Shown here in pieces: positions 18,946 to 26,372 of a DNA stretch of 64,000 nucleotides. Where the stretch lies: the NCBI GenBank assembly GCA_018433765.1, contig JAHDQO010000003.1:62001-126000 (forward strand), written 5' to 3'. The position numbers were made by a program, and so were the translations under genes. Each line of letters starts with the position of its first letter. Within the stretch, counting starts at the first letter, position 1. Under the pieces are notes generated by a model, which did no database searches, was not told the origin of the DNA, and was given only the letters and a program-made list of their open reading frames with translations. The DNA is from Tissierellales bacterium (GTDB lineage: Bacteria > Bacillota > Clostridia > Tissierellales > Sedimentibacteraceae).

Positions 18946-19383
18946 TTATGCAATTAAATTAAGCTTTTTATTGTAATAATAAACATGTTCTTTTGGAGTA
19001 ATAATTTTGAATTCATTATCTTTACGTAAAACTGCAAAAATTATATTAGTGACTTTCCTCATTAATGCTCCAATAGCAACTTTTTTAGGCTTCAATTCCA
19101 ATTTAGAATTATAATATTCTTTCAAAACATGATTAACTACTTTACCATTTTTACTACATCTAATATTAGCAATAGCAATAACAAATAAGATTCTTCTAGC
19201 TATTCGTGAGCCTCTCTTAGACATTTTAACCTGATTACCAATAAACTTACCTGATTGCTTAACACTTGGGTCTATAATAAAATAAGAAACTAATTGTTTA
19301 GGTTTAGTAAATGCAGAAAAATCACCAATTTCACACATTATTGATACTGTTGATATAAAACCAACACCAGTAATAGAACTACA
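18946..19383 (-). pseudogene. IS110-family transposase remnant (C-terminal domain only)
   Basis: The minus-strand frame reads SITGVGFISTVSIMCEIGDF and then FTKPKQLVSYFIIDPSVKQSGKF, KRGSRIARRILFV and a helical C-terminus. This is the Transposase_20 (PF02371) region of IS110/IS1111 transposases, including the conserved serine-region approach G(V)G and the P-K-QLVSY motif. The N-terminal DEDD catalytic domain is absent: the frame is closed by a stop at 19384-19386 and nothing similar lies beyond, so it is an inactive fragment. IS1111-group elements are known to target attC sites of integrons, which makes its position beside attC-like palindromes noteworthy. Confidence 0.8.
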
Positions 19384-19455
19384 TCAATACCTACACTAAT
19401 AAAATTAAAATAACTAATAAATATCACTCCCATATTTTGCTTAACTATATGGTAC

Positions 19456-19476
19456 TAGGCTTAACAAGTTGACGAA
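19456..19476 (+). repeat. Degenerate GGCTTGACAAGTTGAC element
   Basis: AGGCTTAACAAGTTGACGAAT is a degenerate copy of the element opening repeat B. Others lie at 26274-26296 and 29753-29779, all just after genes. Confidence 0.5.
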
Positions 19477-19587
19477 TATAATAAACAAAATAAAAATATG
19501 TTTATAAATATATAGACATTAAACTGAAAGTTGTGTATAATTAGAAAAGAAAAAATTAGTATGATAAATATTAAAATGAGGTGGGGT

Positions 19588-20451
19588 ATGATTAAAAATT
19601 ATTTAGAATTAAATAAACTTGAAGTAGAGAAATTTATTCAGTTTATAAATAGAAATAAAAAGAATAAATTATCTTTTGAAGACATCGATAATGAATTTAA
19701 GTCTGAAGAATTTGATTTTGGAAGAGGAGTTATTTTTAATATTAAGGGACAAGATATTATTGGTATGGCATCAATAATATTAAAAGAATGTAATAAGAAA
19801 GGAATAGCATATATAATTAAGCTAGATATAAATGAAAGCATTGAGGATAAGTTGACAGCTTTAAGTGAGATAATAGAAGAATCTAAGAATATAGCTAAAA
19901 AATATGGAGCACGGGAAATATTTTTAGGTACAAAAGATGATACAATAATTAAAAATTTGAATACTTTAAATATAGAAAAACAATATTCTGCAGTAAGGAT
20001 GACTTTAGAAAATAGAAGAGTTAAATATTCACCGTTAAGTCTAGTCAAATTATCAGAGGAAAATAAGAAAGAATATTTAACGATTTATAATGATGCTTTT
20101 AAAGAAGTTCCAAATGGAGAAACGTTAATAGAGAGTGAGATTTATGAATATATAAAAAAAACAGATGGAAATAATCATTATATAGCTATAATAAATAATA
20201 AAATGGTAGGTTTTTTGCAGTTTAATATTAAAGATGGAGTGGGTGAATTTGATTTAGGGTTAATTGAGAGTGCTAGAGGAAAGGGATATGGAAAAATAAT
20301 TTTAGAAACGGCTATTAGCTTCTTGAATTCAAAAAAAGTAAAAGAAATAGGTTTAATTGTTATTACAAAAAATACTTTAGCTTATGATATGTATAAGAAA
20401 AGAGGGTTTAAAGAAAGCAAATTAGTTAGTGATTGGTTTAAACTAGATTAA
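19588..20451 (+). CDS. GNAT family N-acetyltransferase
   Basis: 287 residues. The C-terminal half is a GNAT fold with acetyl-CoA-binding motif A ARGKGYGKIILE (Q/R-x-x-G-x-G/A) and motif B ending LAYDMYKKRGFKE. The N-terminal half looks like a second, degenerate GNAT-type domain, as in tandem GNAT proteins. Start chosen at ATG 19588 because GAGGTGGGG immediately precedes it; the frame extends back to 19531 without another ribosome-binding site. Substrate unknown (small amine, antibiotic or protein N-terminus are all possible). It is followed by a partial repeat B and attC-like site C. Confidence 0.8.
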   Translation: MIKNYLELNKLEVEKFIQFINRNKKNKLSFEDIDNEFKSEEFDFGRGVIFNIKGQDIIGMASIILKECNKKGIAYIIKLDINESIEDKLTALSEIIEESKNIAKKYGAREIFLGTKDDTIIKNLNTLNIEKQYSAVRMTLENRRVKYSPLSLVKLSEENKKEYLTIYNDAFKEVPNGETLIESEIYEYIKKTDGNNHYIAIINNKMVGFLQFNIKDGVGEFDLGLIESARGKGYGKIILETAISFLNSKKVKEIGLIVITKNTLAYDMYKKRGFKESKLVSDWFKLD

Positions 20452-20468
20452 GAATAGGAAAATAGTGT

Positions 20469-20583
20469 GTCTGGCTTAACTTAACCCCAAATTTTTATCT
20501 ACTATTGTAATACTATAATAAACATTGTAAAATCATATAAATTATACTATAATTTACATATTAATAATAATATACAATAATCG
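20469..20583 (+). repeat. Dispersed repeat B, partial copy
   Basis: A degenerate CTGGCTTAACTTAACCCC opening, then TACTATAATAAACATTGTAA and TATACTATAATTTACATATT, which align with 16720-16800 of copy 1. The second half of the unit is missing. Confidence 0.55.
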
Positions 20584-20621
20584 CTTAGTGATTTGTAACC
20601 TGAGTTATGACTCTCATTACC

Positions 20622-20717
20622 ATGTACATCGTTTTTACTGGGTACAAGCAGTCAAGCGGTGAAGTCTAGCGTCATATAGCTACCTCAATAATTTCGTAAC
20701 CATGCGTGACGTTAGGC
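20622..20717 (+). other. attC-like site C (canonical 3' end GTTAGGC)
   Basis: The left end is ATGTACATCG (20622-20631; compare CTACATCG in site B). The right 38 nt (20680-20717) align without gaps to site A at 29 of 38 positions by eye and end TGACGTTAGGC. GTTAGGC fits the integron core GTTRRRY exactly, and RRCGTTAGSC is the consensus used to recognise attC 3' ends. The stem is weaker than in A and B. It follows the GNAT gene (stop 20451) and lies 26 nt before the next start codon. Confidence 0.45.
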
Positions 20718-20742
20718 AGCATTTAGTGAAAGGAAGATAGTA

Positions 20743-21333
20743 TTGAAGAAAAAAGTCTTAATAAGCATTATTATAATTATTTTATTATTAATACTTTGTT
20801 TGCATTATTGGGAGTATCCTATTGATAAAGATTATAGTTGTATTCAATTTACAATTGGGGAAGAGAACTATAAAGAAGTTAAAGTTAAAATTTCTGGTAC
20901 TATTAAGAAAAGTTTAATAAGAGATGACATTGCAGAACTTAAGTTCCAATTTAATGATAAAGAATTTCCTAATACATTAATACATCCATATATTTTTCCT
21001 ATTAATTTTACAGGAATAGTAGCATCTAATAATAAAATTAGATTCAACCCAACAGACAAGGTCGAGCAAAATATAATTGAAAATGGAGAATATTCAATAA
21101 TTGAACTAGAATACAAATACTGGGATGGTAAGGCAAAATTCCCGTCTACAGAAGTATTTGGAAAGTTATATTTTGATAAAGATTTTGAATCTATAGCAAT
21201 AACAGTGTATAAACATGAAGGAAATGGATTTATATGGTGCTTTTCACAATATGAAATAATTGTGTCAGAAAGTAATATTGATGATGCTATTTCATTAGCT
21301 GAAGATTTAACAGGAATGTATTTGAAAAATTAG
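20743..21333 (+). CDS. Membrane-anchored hypothetical protein
   Basis: 196 residues: an N-terminal hydrophobic anchor (VLISIIIIILLLILCLHYW) followed by an extracytoplasmic domain of alternating strands (KVKISGTIKK, AELKFQF, SIIELEYKYWDGKAKFP). No known family recognised. Start TTG 20743 follows AAAGGAAG. It lies just behind attC-like site C. The last codons and stop belong to a segment (21322-21375) repeated at 23201-23255, so in the ancestral order it probably sat directly upstream of the lipoprotein gene now at 23225. Confidence 0.6.
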   Translation: MKKKVLISIIIIILLLILCLHYWEYPIDKDYSCIQFTIGEENYKEVKVKISGTIKKSLIRDDIAELKFQFNDKEFPNTLIHPYIFPINFTGIVASNNKIRFNPTDKVEQNIIENGEYSIIELEYKYWDGKAKFPSTEVFGKLYFDKDFESIAITVYKHEGNGFIWCFSQYEIIVSESNIDDAISLAEDLTGMYLKN

Positions 21334-21345
21334 GAGCGGAGCGGT

Positions 21346-21417
21346 ATGAAAATTATAAGAATTATGAAAAGCATGAGGGAAAACTTTGGGGTCAGGCTTG
21401 ACAAGTTGACAAATTGA
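21346..21417 (+). pseudogene. 5' fragment duplicating the start of the lipoprotein gene at 23225
   Basis: A ribosome-binding site (AGGAGCGGAGCGG) and a start reading MKIIRIMKSM, the same as the beginning of the gene at 23225 (MKIIKIMKSM). After about ten codons the frame runs into repeat B and stops at 21417. It is a truncated duplicate, not a gene. Confidence 0.8.
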
Positions 21418-21610
21418 GCGGATAATTATCAATAAGCGTTGTAAAATCATTCAATTTATATTATAATTTGCATATTGATAATAATATTGGAATAACAAAT
21501 AAAAATACTGCAAATATAAAGAGTCCTTTATAGATATAATTTAAAATATTACAAAAAATGTAAGTCGTACCAAAAAAATAAGATTACCAAAGTTCGCAAT
21601 ATATTAATTA
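21388..21610 (+). repeat. Dispersed repeat B, copy 2
   Basis: Opens GGGGTCAGGCTTGACAAGTT and continues with the same AT-rich segments as copy 1 (ATTTGCATATTGATAATAAT, TATAAAGAGTCCTTTA, AGATTACCAAAGTTCG), with internal deletions. Its first 22 bases are an exact inverted match to 23151-23172. Confidence 0.7.
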
Positions 21611-21721
21611 AAGAAAGAATGATATAATTTCTGATTATATATTTAGGGTCAAATTAAACGTATTTTAGATTTATTAAAAAATATTAAGTTAGTAAAGATT
21701 ATATAATGAGAGGTGATGTCA

Positions 21722-22153
21722 ATGAAAAAGAAAGCTAAATCATTTAGTATAATTGCAATTGCTTGCTTCATATTCGTTTTACTTTGTGAATTTTTTAATG
21801 ACAGTTCATATATAAGAGATATTATCAATAAAATTGATAGAGTGAATAATATAGATATCATTAGCGAAGAAAATATAATATCTTACCCATTTGATGAACA
21901 AATGATAGATCTTGTATCTTATGGTGGTAAAATTATAGATGTTGAAAATCCAATAGAGGAACTATTTAGTCCTTATAGAAATGAGTTGACAGAATCAAAT
22001 ATAAAAATTGTTTACAAAAAAGATGACTGTATTATAGCCACTGCTGATGTTTTCTTAGAAAAAGAAAACGTTGAAGAATACATTTTATATATGAATAAAG
22101 TATATTGGTCTACAAATTCCAAATTAAAGGATTTATTAAAGCTGATACCATAA
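21722..22153 (+). CDS. Membrane-anchored hypothetical protein
   Basis: 143 residues with an N-terminal membrane anchor (SIIAIACFIFVLLCEFF) and an acidic extracytoplasmic domain. No family recognised. Start ATG 21722, because AGAGGTGAT matches the 16S anti-Shine-Dalgarno sequence well and ends four bases upstream; in-frame GTG 21713 and ATG 21716 fall inside that sequence. It is the first of two small genes held between the inverted GGGTCAGGCTTGAC elements. Confidence 0.6.
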   Translation: MKKKAKSFSIIAIACFIFVLLCEFFNDSSYIRDIINKIDRVNNIDIISEENIISYPFDEQMIDLVSYGGKIIDVENPIEELFSPYRNELTESNIKIVYKKDDCIIATADVFLEKENVEEYILYMNKVYWSTNSKLKDLLKLIP

Positions 22154-22493
22154 AACTTAATATGAGGATAATATAAGGTTGGTGAATTTATAAAATTAAA
22201 TCATTAAAAAATAACCAAGAAGCTTATATTATTCCAACTTCTAACAACATATTACATAAGGATCCTAGAGGGAACGTTAAAGGGGCAAGTCAGAACACAT
22301 CACTTCACCGGTGTGACCATTTCCAAGACGGTCTAGTTATACGGATTCGGATGAAAGACCGATGTATTTCAGAGTGTATCTATAAGGTCTAATAAAAAAT
22401 TTATTTAGAGTACTTGAAAATTATATGAAGTTAATTAAAAGTATTTATATTTCGAGACTAATGGATAAATAGAAAGTTGAGGAGGTTAATCAG
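22154..22493 (+). other. Intergenic stretch with a relatively GC-rich core
   Basis: No open frame of note. The part 22255-22370 is clearly richer in G+C than its surroundings and contains CACCGGTG inside a short hairpin (TCAC..CACCGGTGTGA), plus GGGAACGTTAAAGG and TCTAGTTATACGG at its edges. It may be a decayed structured element of the same class as the attC-like sites, but no long pairing could be drawn. Transcription of the next gene probably starts in its AT-rich distal part. Confidence 0.4.
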
Positions 22494-22991
22494 TTGAAAA
22501 AAATTAAAATAATTATATCAGCTGCACTATTTCTTATACTTATGGTTTGTGTGCTGCTATACACACGACCAATGACACTTGCTCAACTTTGTTCAGGTGT
22601 CGATATAACTCAAAGTGTATCAATCAGTGGATATTTTTTTCTTGCACCAAGTGTTGATGATTCATTTTTTGAAATTGATAAAGATGATGAGAGTTTTAGT
22701 CAGATAGTAGAGTTGTTTGAGTCTCGCAAATTTCGCAGGTCACTTGTCAGCCTGTTGCCACACGGAATTAAAATGCATAGAACCAAAGATGGTGATTTCA
22801 AGTGGGAGGTAATGTTTGAAATTAATAATGTAACATTTCCTGATGGAAGTATTAACTCAGGAACTTTAATACATGTTAACAATTTCTTTGGGACTTTAGA
22901 AGTCTATTTTAATGGCGATGTATGGTACTGTACTACAAGGGATAAGAAAGAATGGTTAAGCGATGTGATGTCGCTGATTTCTTATCCATAA
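22494..22991 (+). CDS. Membrane-anchored hypothetical protein
   Basis: 165 residues: an N-terminal anchor (IIISAALFLILMVCVLLY) and an extracytoplasmic domain with strands such as KWEVMFEINNVTF and GTLEVYFNGDVWY. No known family recognised, although the plan is like the proteins at 20743 and 21722. Start TTG 22494 with GGAGGT 7 nt upstream. Second gene of the segment bounded by inverted repeats. Confidence 0.6.
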   Translation: MKKIKIIISAALFLILMVCVLLYTRPMTLAQLCSGVDITQSVSISGYFFLAPSVDDSFFEIDKDDESFSQIVELFESRKFRRSLVSLLPHGIKMHRTKDGDFKWEVMFEINNVTFPDGSINSGTLIHVNNFFGTLEVYFNGDVWYCTTRDKKEWLSDVMSLISYP

Positions 22992-23144
22992 GGTGAATGT
23001 TAGAAAAGTTCCAGTTTGTTGATAGAGCTAATGAACATAATACGAAGTATATAAAATATGATTATGGTAAGTAAATAATAATAGTTAAGCAAAAAACTGC
23101 GATGTAAGAAATATAAATTTAGCTAAAAAATTAAATATAACAAC

Positions 23145-23172
23145 AAATTAGTCAACTTGTCAAGCCTGACCC
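23145..23172 (-). repeat. Inverted copy of the GGGTCAGGCTTGAC element
   Basis: The reverse complement of the opening of repeat B, with a 22-bp exact match to 21389-21410 and AATT conserved just beyond. Together the two copies bracket a 1.8-kb segment containing two genes. Confidence 0.8.
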
Positions 23173-23224
23173 TGTCTTATACATAGAATTTTAGGGTAGT
23201 TTGAAAAAATAGGAGCGGAGCGGT

Positions 23225-24400
23225 ATGAAAATTATAAAAATTATGAAAAGTATGAGTATAACATCAATAATAGTGTTAATTAGTTTTTTGATTGTAAGTT
23301 GTGCTACAAAAAATGAGGATATGAGTGAATATAAAACGTATTCTAATGATTATTATACTATACAATATCCATCAAGTTGGCTAGAACCTAAATCAGTTAA
23401 AGACCGTGAAGATGGTTGTTATATAGTAGCTTTTTCGACGGAGGATAATCAAATTTCATTGACAGTAGCGGCAGAACGTATCTATCCAATTACAAGTTCC
23501 CAAGAAAATTATATTGAAAAAATTTTAAAAGAAAATGAAGAAGGTATAAACGTTGAAGAATGCATTGTTGACAGAAATAAAGGATATAAAATTAAAAGTG
23601 AAGACAATAATAAGTTTCAAACAATTTATATTGTCCAAAAAAATGATATGATTTTTGAAATGAATTTTAAATATCAAGCTAATGATTATAATAATTGTCA
23701 AGCTTTAACGAATCAAATAGAAAAATCCTTTAAGTTTAATGACTTTGAGTCTTTAAGTGTATTGAAAGATAATTGGAACAAATATAGCATAGAAGATATC
23801 GAAGTTTATTATTCTGATAACAGTGTTATATATAATAGTATAGAAAAGTGGGCTAAAGAAAGAGTTGAGGCATTTAATTATATAACTGAGTATTTAAATG
23901 TTCAATGGGATTATGAACCGATAAAAATATTTGTTTTTAATTCACAAGAGCATGGTAAACAATTTGGTTTAATATTAGGGTTTGCTAAACCTGAATATAA
24001 CGAAATATTTACAAAGTATACACAAACGCCGGGACACGAATTAGCGCATTGTATTTCTAATTATATTAGTGGTGAGAGAATACATTCATCTTTAATTAAT
24101 GAAGGTTTAGCTACACATTTAAATATGACTGGAAGAGACTATCATAGATTGGCTGCAGATATATTACAAGAAAAAAATTATAGTGTTAAATTGTTAGGAA
24201 ATGATTTTAGGAAAAATGAAAATGCCTATACTTTAGGAGCATCTTTCGTTAAATATTTAATAGATGAGTATAATTTAGAAGTGTTTAAAGAATTTTTTGC
24301 ACAAAACAGAAATAATGAAGAAGAAAGCTTTAGAAAATTCTATGATAAAGAAGGAAATATACTTATAAATGAATGGATGGAATATTTGAAAACATATTAA
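23225..24400 (+). CDS. Lipoprotein with a C-terminal HExxH zinc-protease-like domain
   Basis: 391 residues. A lipoprotein signal ends FLIVSC with Cys26 as the lipid site. The first domain (about 35-180; YSNDYYTIQYPSSWLEP) resembles PsbP-like domains of bacterial lipoproteins. The C-terminal domain carries HELAH at 271-275 and an NEGLA motif with Glu293, the layout of gluzincin peptidases of the MA-like type (PF13485). All three expected zinc ligands and the catalytic Glu272 are present, so it is probably an active surface metallopeptidase; the substrate is unknown. Ribosome-binding site AGGAGCGGAGCGG. The 5' end is duplicated at 21346. Confidence 0.78.
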   Translation: MKIIKIMKSMSITSIIVLISFLIVSCATKNEDMSEYKTYSNDYYTIQYPSSWLEPKSVKDREDGCYIVAFSTEDNQISLTVAAERIYPITSSQENYIEKILKENEEGINVEECIVDRNKGYKIKSEDNNKFQTIYIVQKNDMIFEMNFKYQANDYNNCQALTNQIEKSFKFNDFESLSVLKDNWNKYSIEDIEVYYSDNSVIYNSIEKWAKERVEAFNYITEYLNVQWDYEPIKIFVFNSQEHGKQFGLILGFAKPEYNEIFTKYTQTPGHELAHCISNYISGERIHSSLINEGLATHLNMTGRDYHRLAADILQEKNYSVKLLGNDFRKNENAYTLGASFVKYLIDEYNLEVFKEFFAQNRNNEEESFRKFYDKEGNILINEWMEYLKTY

Positions 24401-24499
24401 CTAACATTCTTAGAGAAAGAACATAAGAAGGGTTGGTGTGCTTCGCAAGTAAGCCGTAAGTTTTGTTATACATGTAAAAAGTAGTTAATTATATTAAGA

Positions 24500-24619
24500 A
24501 TGAAAATTAATGGAGGTAAACAATATGCATCATTAGGTGGAAATGGAATTATTTTAGATTTTAGATATAGAAATGGAGAATGGGTTATTTTTAAACTCGA
24601 GCATAGTTGGATATCGTAA
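24500..24619 (+). pseudogene. Short ORF, probably the C-terminal remnant of a lost cassette gene
   Basis: 39 codons, containing GNGIILDFRYRNGEWVIFKL and ending HSWIS, which looks like a real beta-strand C-terminus. There is no ribosome-binding site before ATG 24500. A relatively GC-rich segment (24436-24456, CTTCGCAAGTAAGCCGTAAG) precedes it. Most likely a gene tail left by deletion; an intact microprotein is possible but less likely. Confidence 0.4.
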
Positions 24620-24664
24620 TGCTTAAAATATGTAAAGATGTTATAAAATGGGAGGTTTATAACT

Positions 24665-25141
24665 ATGAGTGTAATATTAAAAAAAAGAAAGTATGAACAC
24701 GTTGTTTTTTTTTGGGAGAAAACTCAAGATGAAGAAATACAGAAATGGTTTCCTATCAGTATAAAATCTTTAGAAGAAGCGTTGAAATTATATCAAGAAT
24801 CTCTTAAAAATGAAGCATTAAGTTATGGAAAAACTATCTACTATGGAGGAAAATATGTTGGAGATATATGGTGTTATTCTATAGATGAAGTGAATGAAAA
24901 GATGGCGATGTTAAGTATTGTTATCTTTGAAAAGGAACTATGGGGAAAAGGTATATCAACTATAGCTACTAAAGAGTTTATTGAAGAAATTTTTGCTAAA
25001 TATAATTTAGAAAAGATTGGAGCTTTTACATATGCATCTAATAATAGATCAATTGGTGTATTAAAAAAAGTTGGATTTGCGAATATTGAACCATTCATAG
25101 AAGATGGAATTAAATCAATATATTTTGAAATAAGAAGATAG
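24665..25141 (+). CDS. GNAT family N-acetyltransferase (RimJ/RimL-like)
   Basis: 158 residues covering one GNAT domain: an early strand pair (TIYYGGKYVGDIWCYSI), motif A around IVIFEKELWGKGISTIATKEF (G-K-G pyrophosphate loop), then ASNNRSIGVLKKVGF, the usual motif B of RimJ/RimL-type enzymes. It probably transfers acetyl from acetyl-CoA to a small molecule or protein amine; the substrate is unknown. Start ATG 24665 after GGGAGG. Confidence 0.8.
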   Translation: MSVILKKRKYEHVVFFWEKTQDEEIQKWFPISIKSLEEALKLYQESLKNEALSYGKTIYYGGKYVGDIWCYSIDEVNEKMAMLSIVIFEKELWGKGISTIATKEFIEEIFAKYNLEKIGAFTYASNNRSIGVLKKVGFANIEPFIEDGIKSIYFEIRR

Positions 25142-25267
25142 AATAAAGCTAAACTTTAACAATGATAAAATGTCGTAAAAAAATGGTTAAAAAGTGGAAG
25201 TACAAAACAGTAAAATAAGCACAGAGGTGAAAAATCAGAAAGAAGAAAAAAGCTGTAAGGAGAAGTC

Positions 25268-26287
25268 ATGAATAAACTTTCTAAAATTAGTAAAAGGAAA
25301 AAATTAAAGATATATATTTTTTTGAGTATCTTTCTAATAATTTTATGTATTGCTGTATATAATCAAATATTAATAAAAGTTGAAAAAAATAAATTTAATC
25401 CACCAGGTAAGTTAATAGAAATTGATGGACATAAAATGCATATTTTTAGTATGGGTGATAGCAATAGCTCACCTACAGTAGTTATGACTTGCGGTAGTGG
25501 TGCACCATCAGCCTATACAGAATTTTCAAATATACAACCAAAAGTGTCTACTTACACTAGAACCAGTGTATATGAAAGACCAGGTTATGGATGGAGTGAA
25601 CAAGCATCTACTCCAAGAGATACTAATCAAATAGTGGAAGATTTACATAGATTACTTGATAAATCAGGAGAAAAACCACCATATTTATTTGTAGCTCATT
25701 CAATGGGTGCTATGGAAGTGTTGCTTTATACACATAAGTATCCAGAAGAAGTAGAGGGTGTAGTTTTAGTTGATGGGACAAGTCCATATAAACATCTTTA
25801 TCATTCAGAAGCTTCAATTTCTGATTTTGGAGTTAAGTTTATAAAAATATTAAATAAAGTAGGGTTTGTGAGGATAATTCTAGATTTTGAATTAATTCCA
25901 ATGTTTAATAATAGATTAAATAGCATGAATGAGGAAATAAAAAAAATTGATAAAGCTATGACATACAAAAACATATTAAACGATATGGTTTTGAAGGAAG
26001 GTAATTCTTTGAAAACAACTGCTGAAGAAATGTATGGCAAATTAGATTTTAGGGATATACCATTGGTGTTATTTGCTGCTGATAAATCTATGCAAGAATT
26101 GCCTGGATGGGGAAATTCACATAATAGTTTATTAAAGCTATCTAATGATAGCAAATTAATTGTTGTTGAAAATACAGATCACCTTTCTATATTACATGAT
26201 AGTGCTGAGGAAATTGAAAATGTTATTAAAGAAATGATTATAAAAATAAGAAATAAAAAAGATAAGAGATCAGAATTGATGAATTGA
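25268..26287 (+). CDS. Membrane-anchored alpha/beta hydrolase
   Basis: 339 residues: an N-terminal membrane segment (about 15-32), then an alpha/beta-hydrolase fold. The nucleophile elbow AHSMG places Ser145. The oxyanion-region phrase TCGSGAPS lies about 75 residues in, ERPGYGWSE follows, and TDHLSILHD near the C-terminus supplies the catalytic His. This is close to the YERPGxGWS group of alpha/beta hydrolases, often annotated as proline iminopeptidase-like, but the substrate cannot be told. Strong ribosome-binding site AAGGAG. Exposed on the outer face if the N-terminal helix is an uncleaved anchor. Confidence 0.82.
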   Translation: MNKLSKISKRKKLKIYIFLSIFLIILCIAVYNQILIKVEKNKFNPPGKLIEIDGHKMHIFSMGDSNSSPTVVMTCGSGAPSAYTEFSNIQPKVSTYTRTSVYERPGYGWSEQASTPRDTNQIVEDLHRLLDKSGEKPPYLFVAHSMGAMEVLLYTHKYPEEVEGVVLVDGTSPYKHLYHSEASISDFGVKFIKILNKVGFVRIILDFELIPMFNNRLNSMNEEIKKIDKAMTYKNILNDMVLKEGNSLKTTAEEMYGKLDFRDIPLVLFAADKSMQELPGWGNSHNSLLKLSNDSKLIVVENTDHLSILHDSAEEIENVIKEMIIKIRNKKDKRSELMN

Positions 26288-26372
26288 CAAATTAAGGTTA
26301 TAATGGTAGCAAGGAACTAGAATATAGAAAGGAATAGTGATTACAGAGTTTCTTCTAATGGGAGGTAATAAT

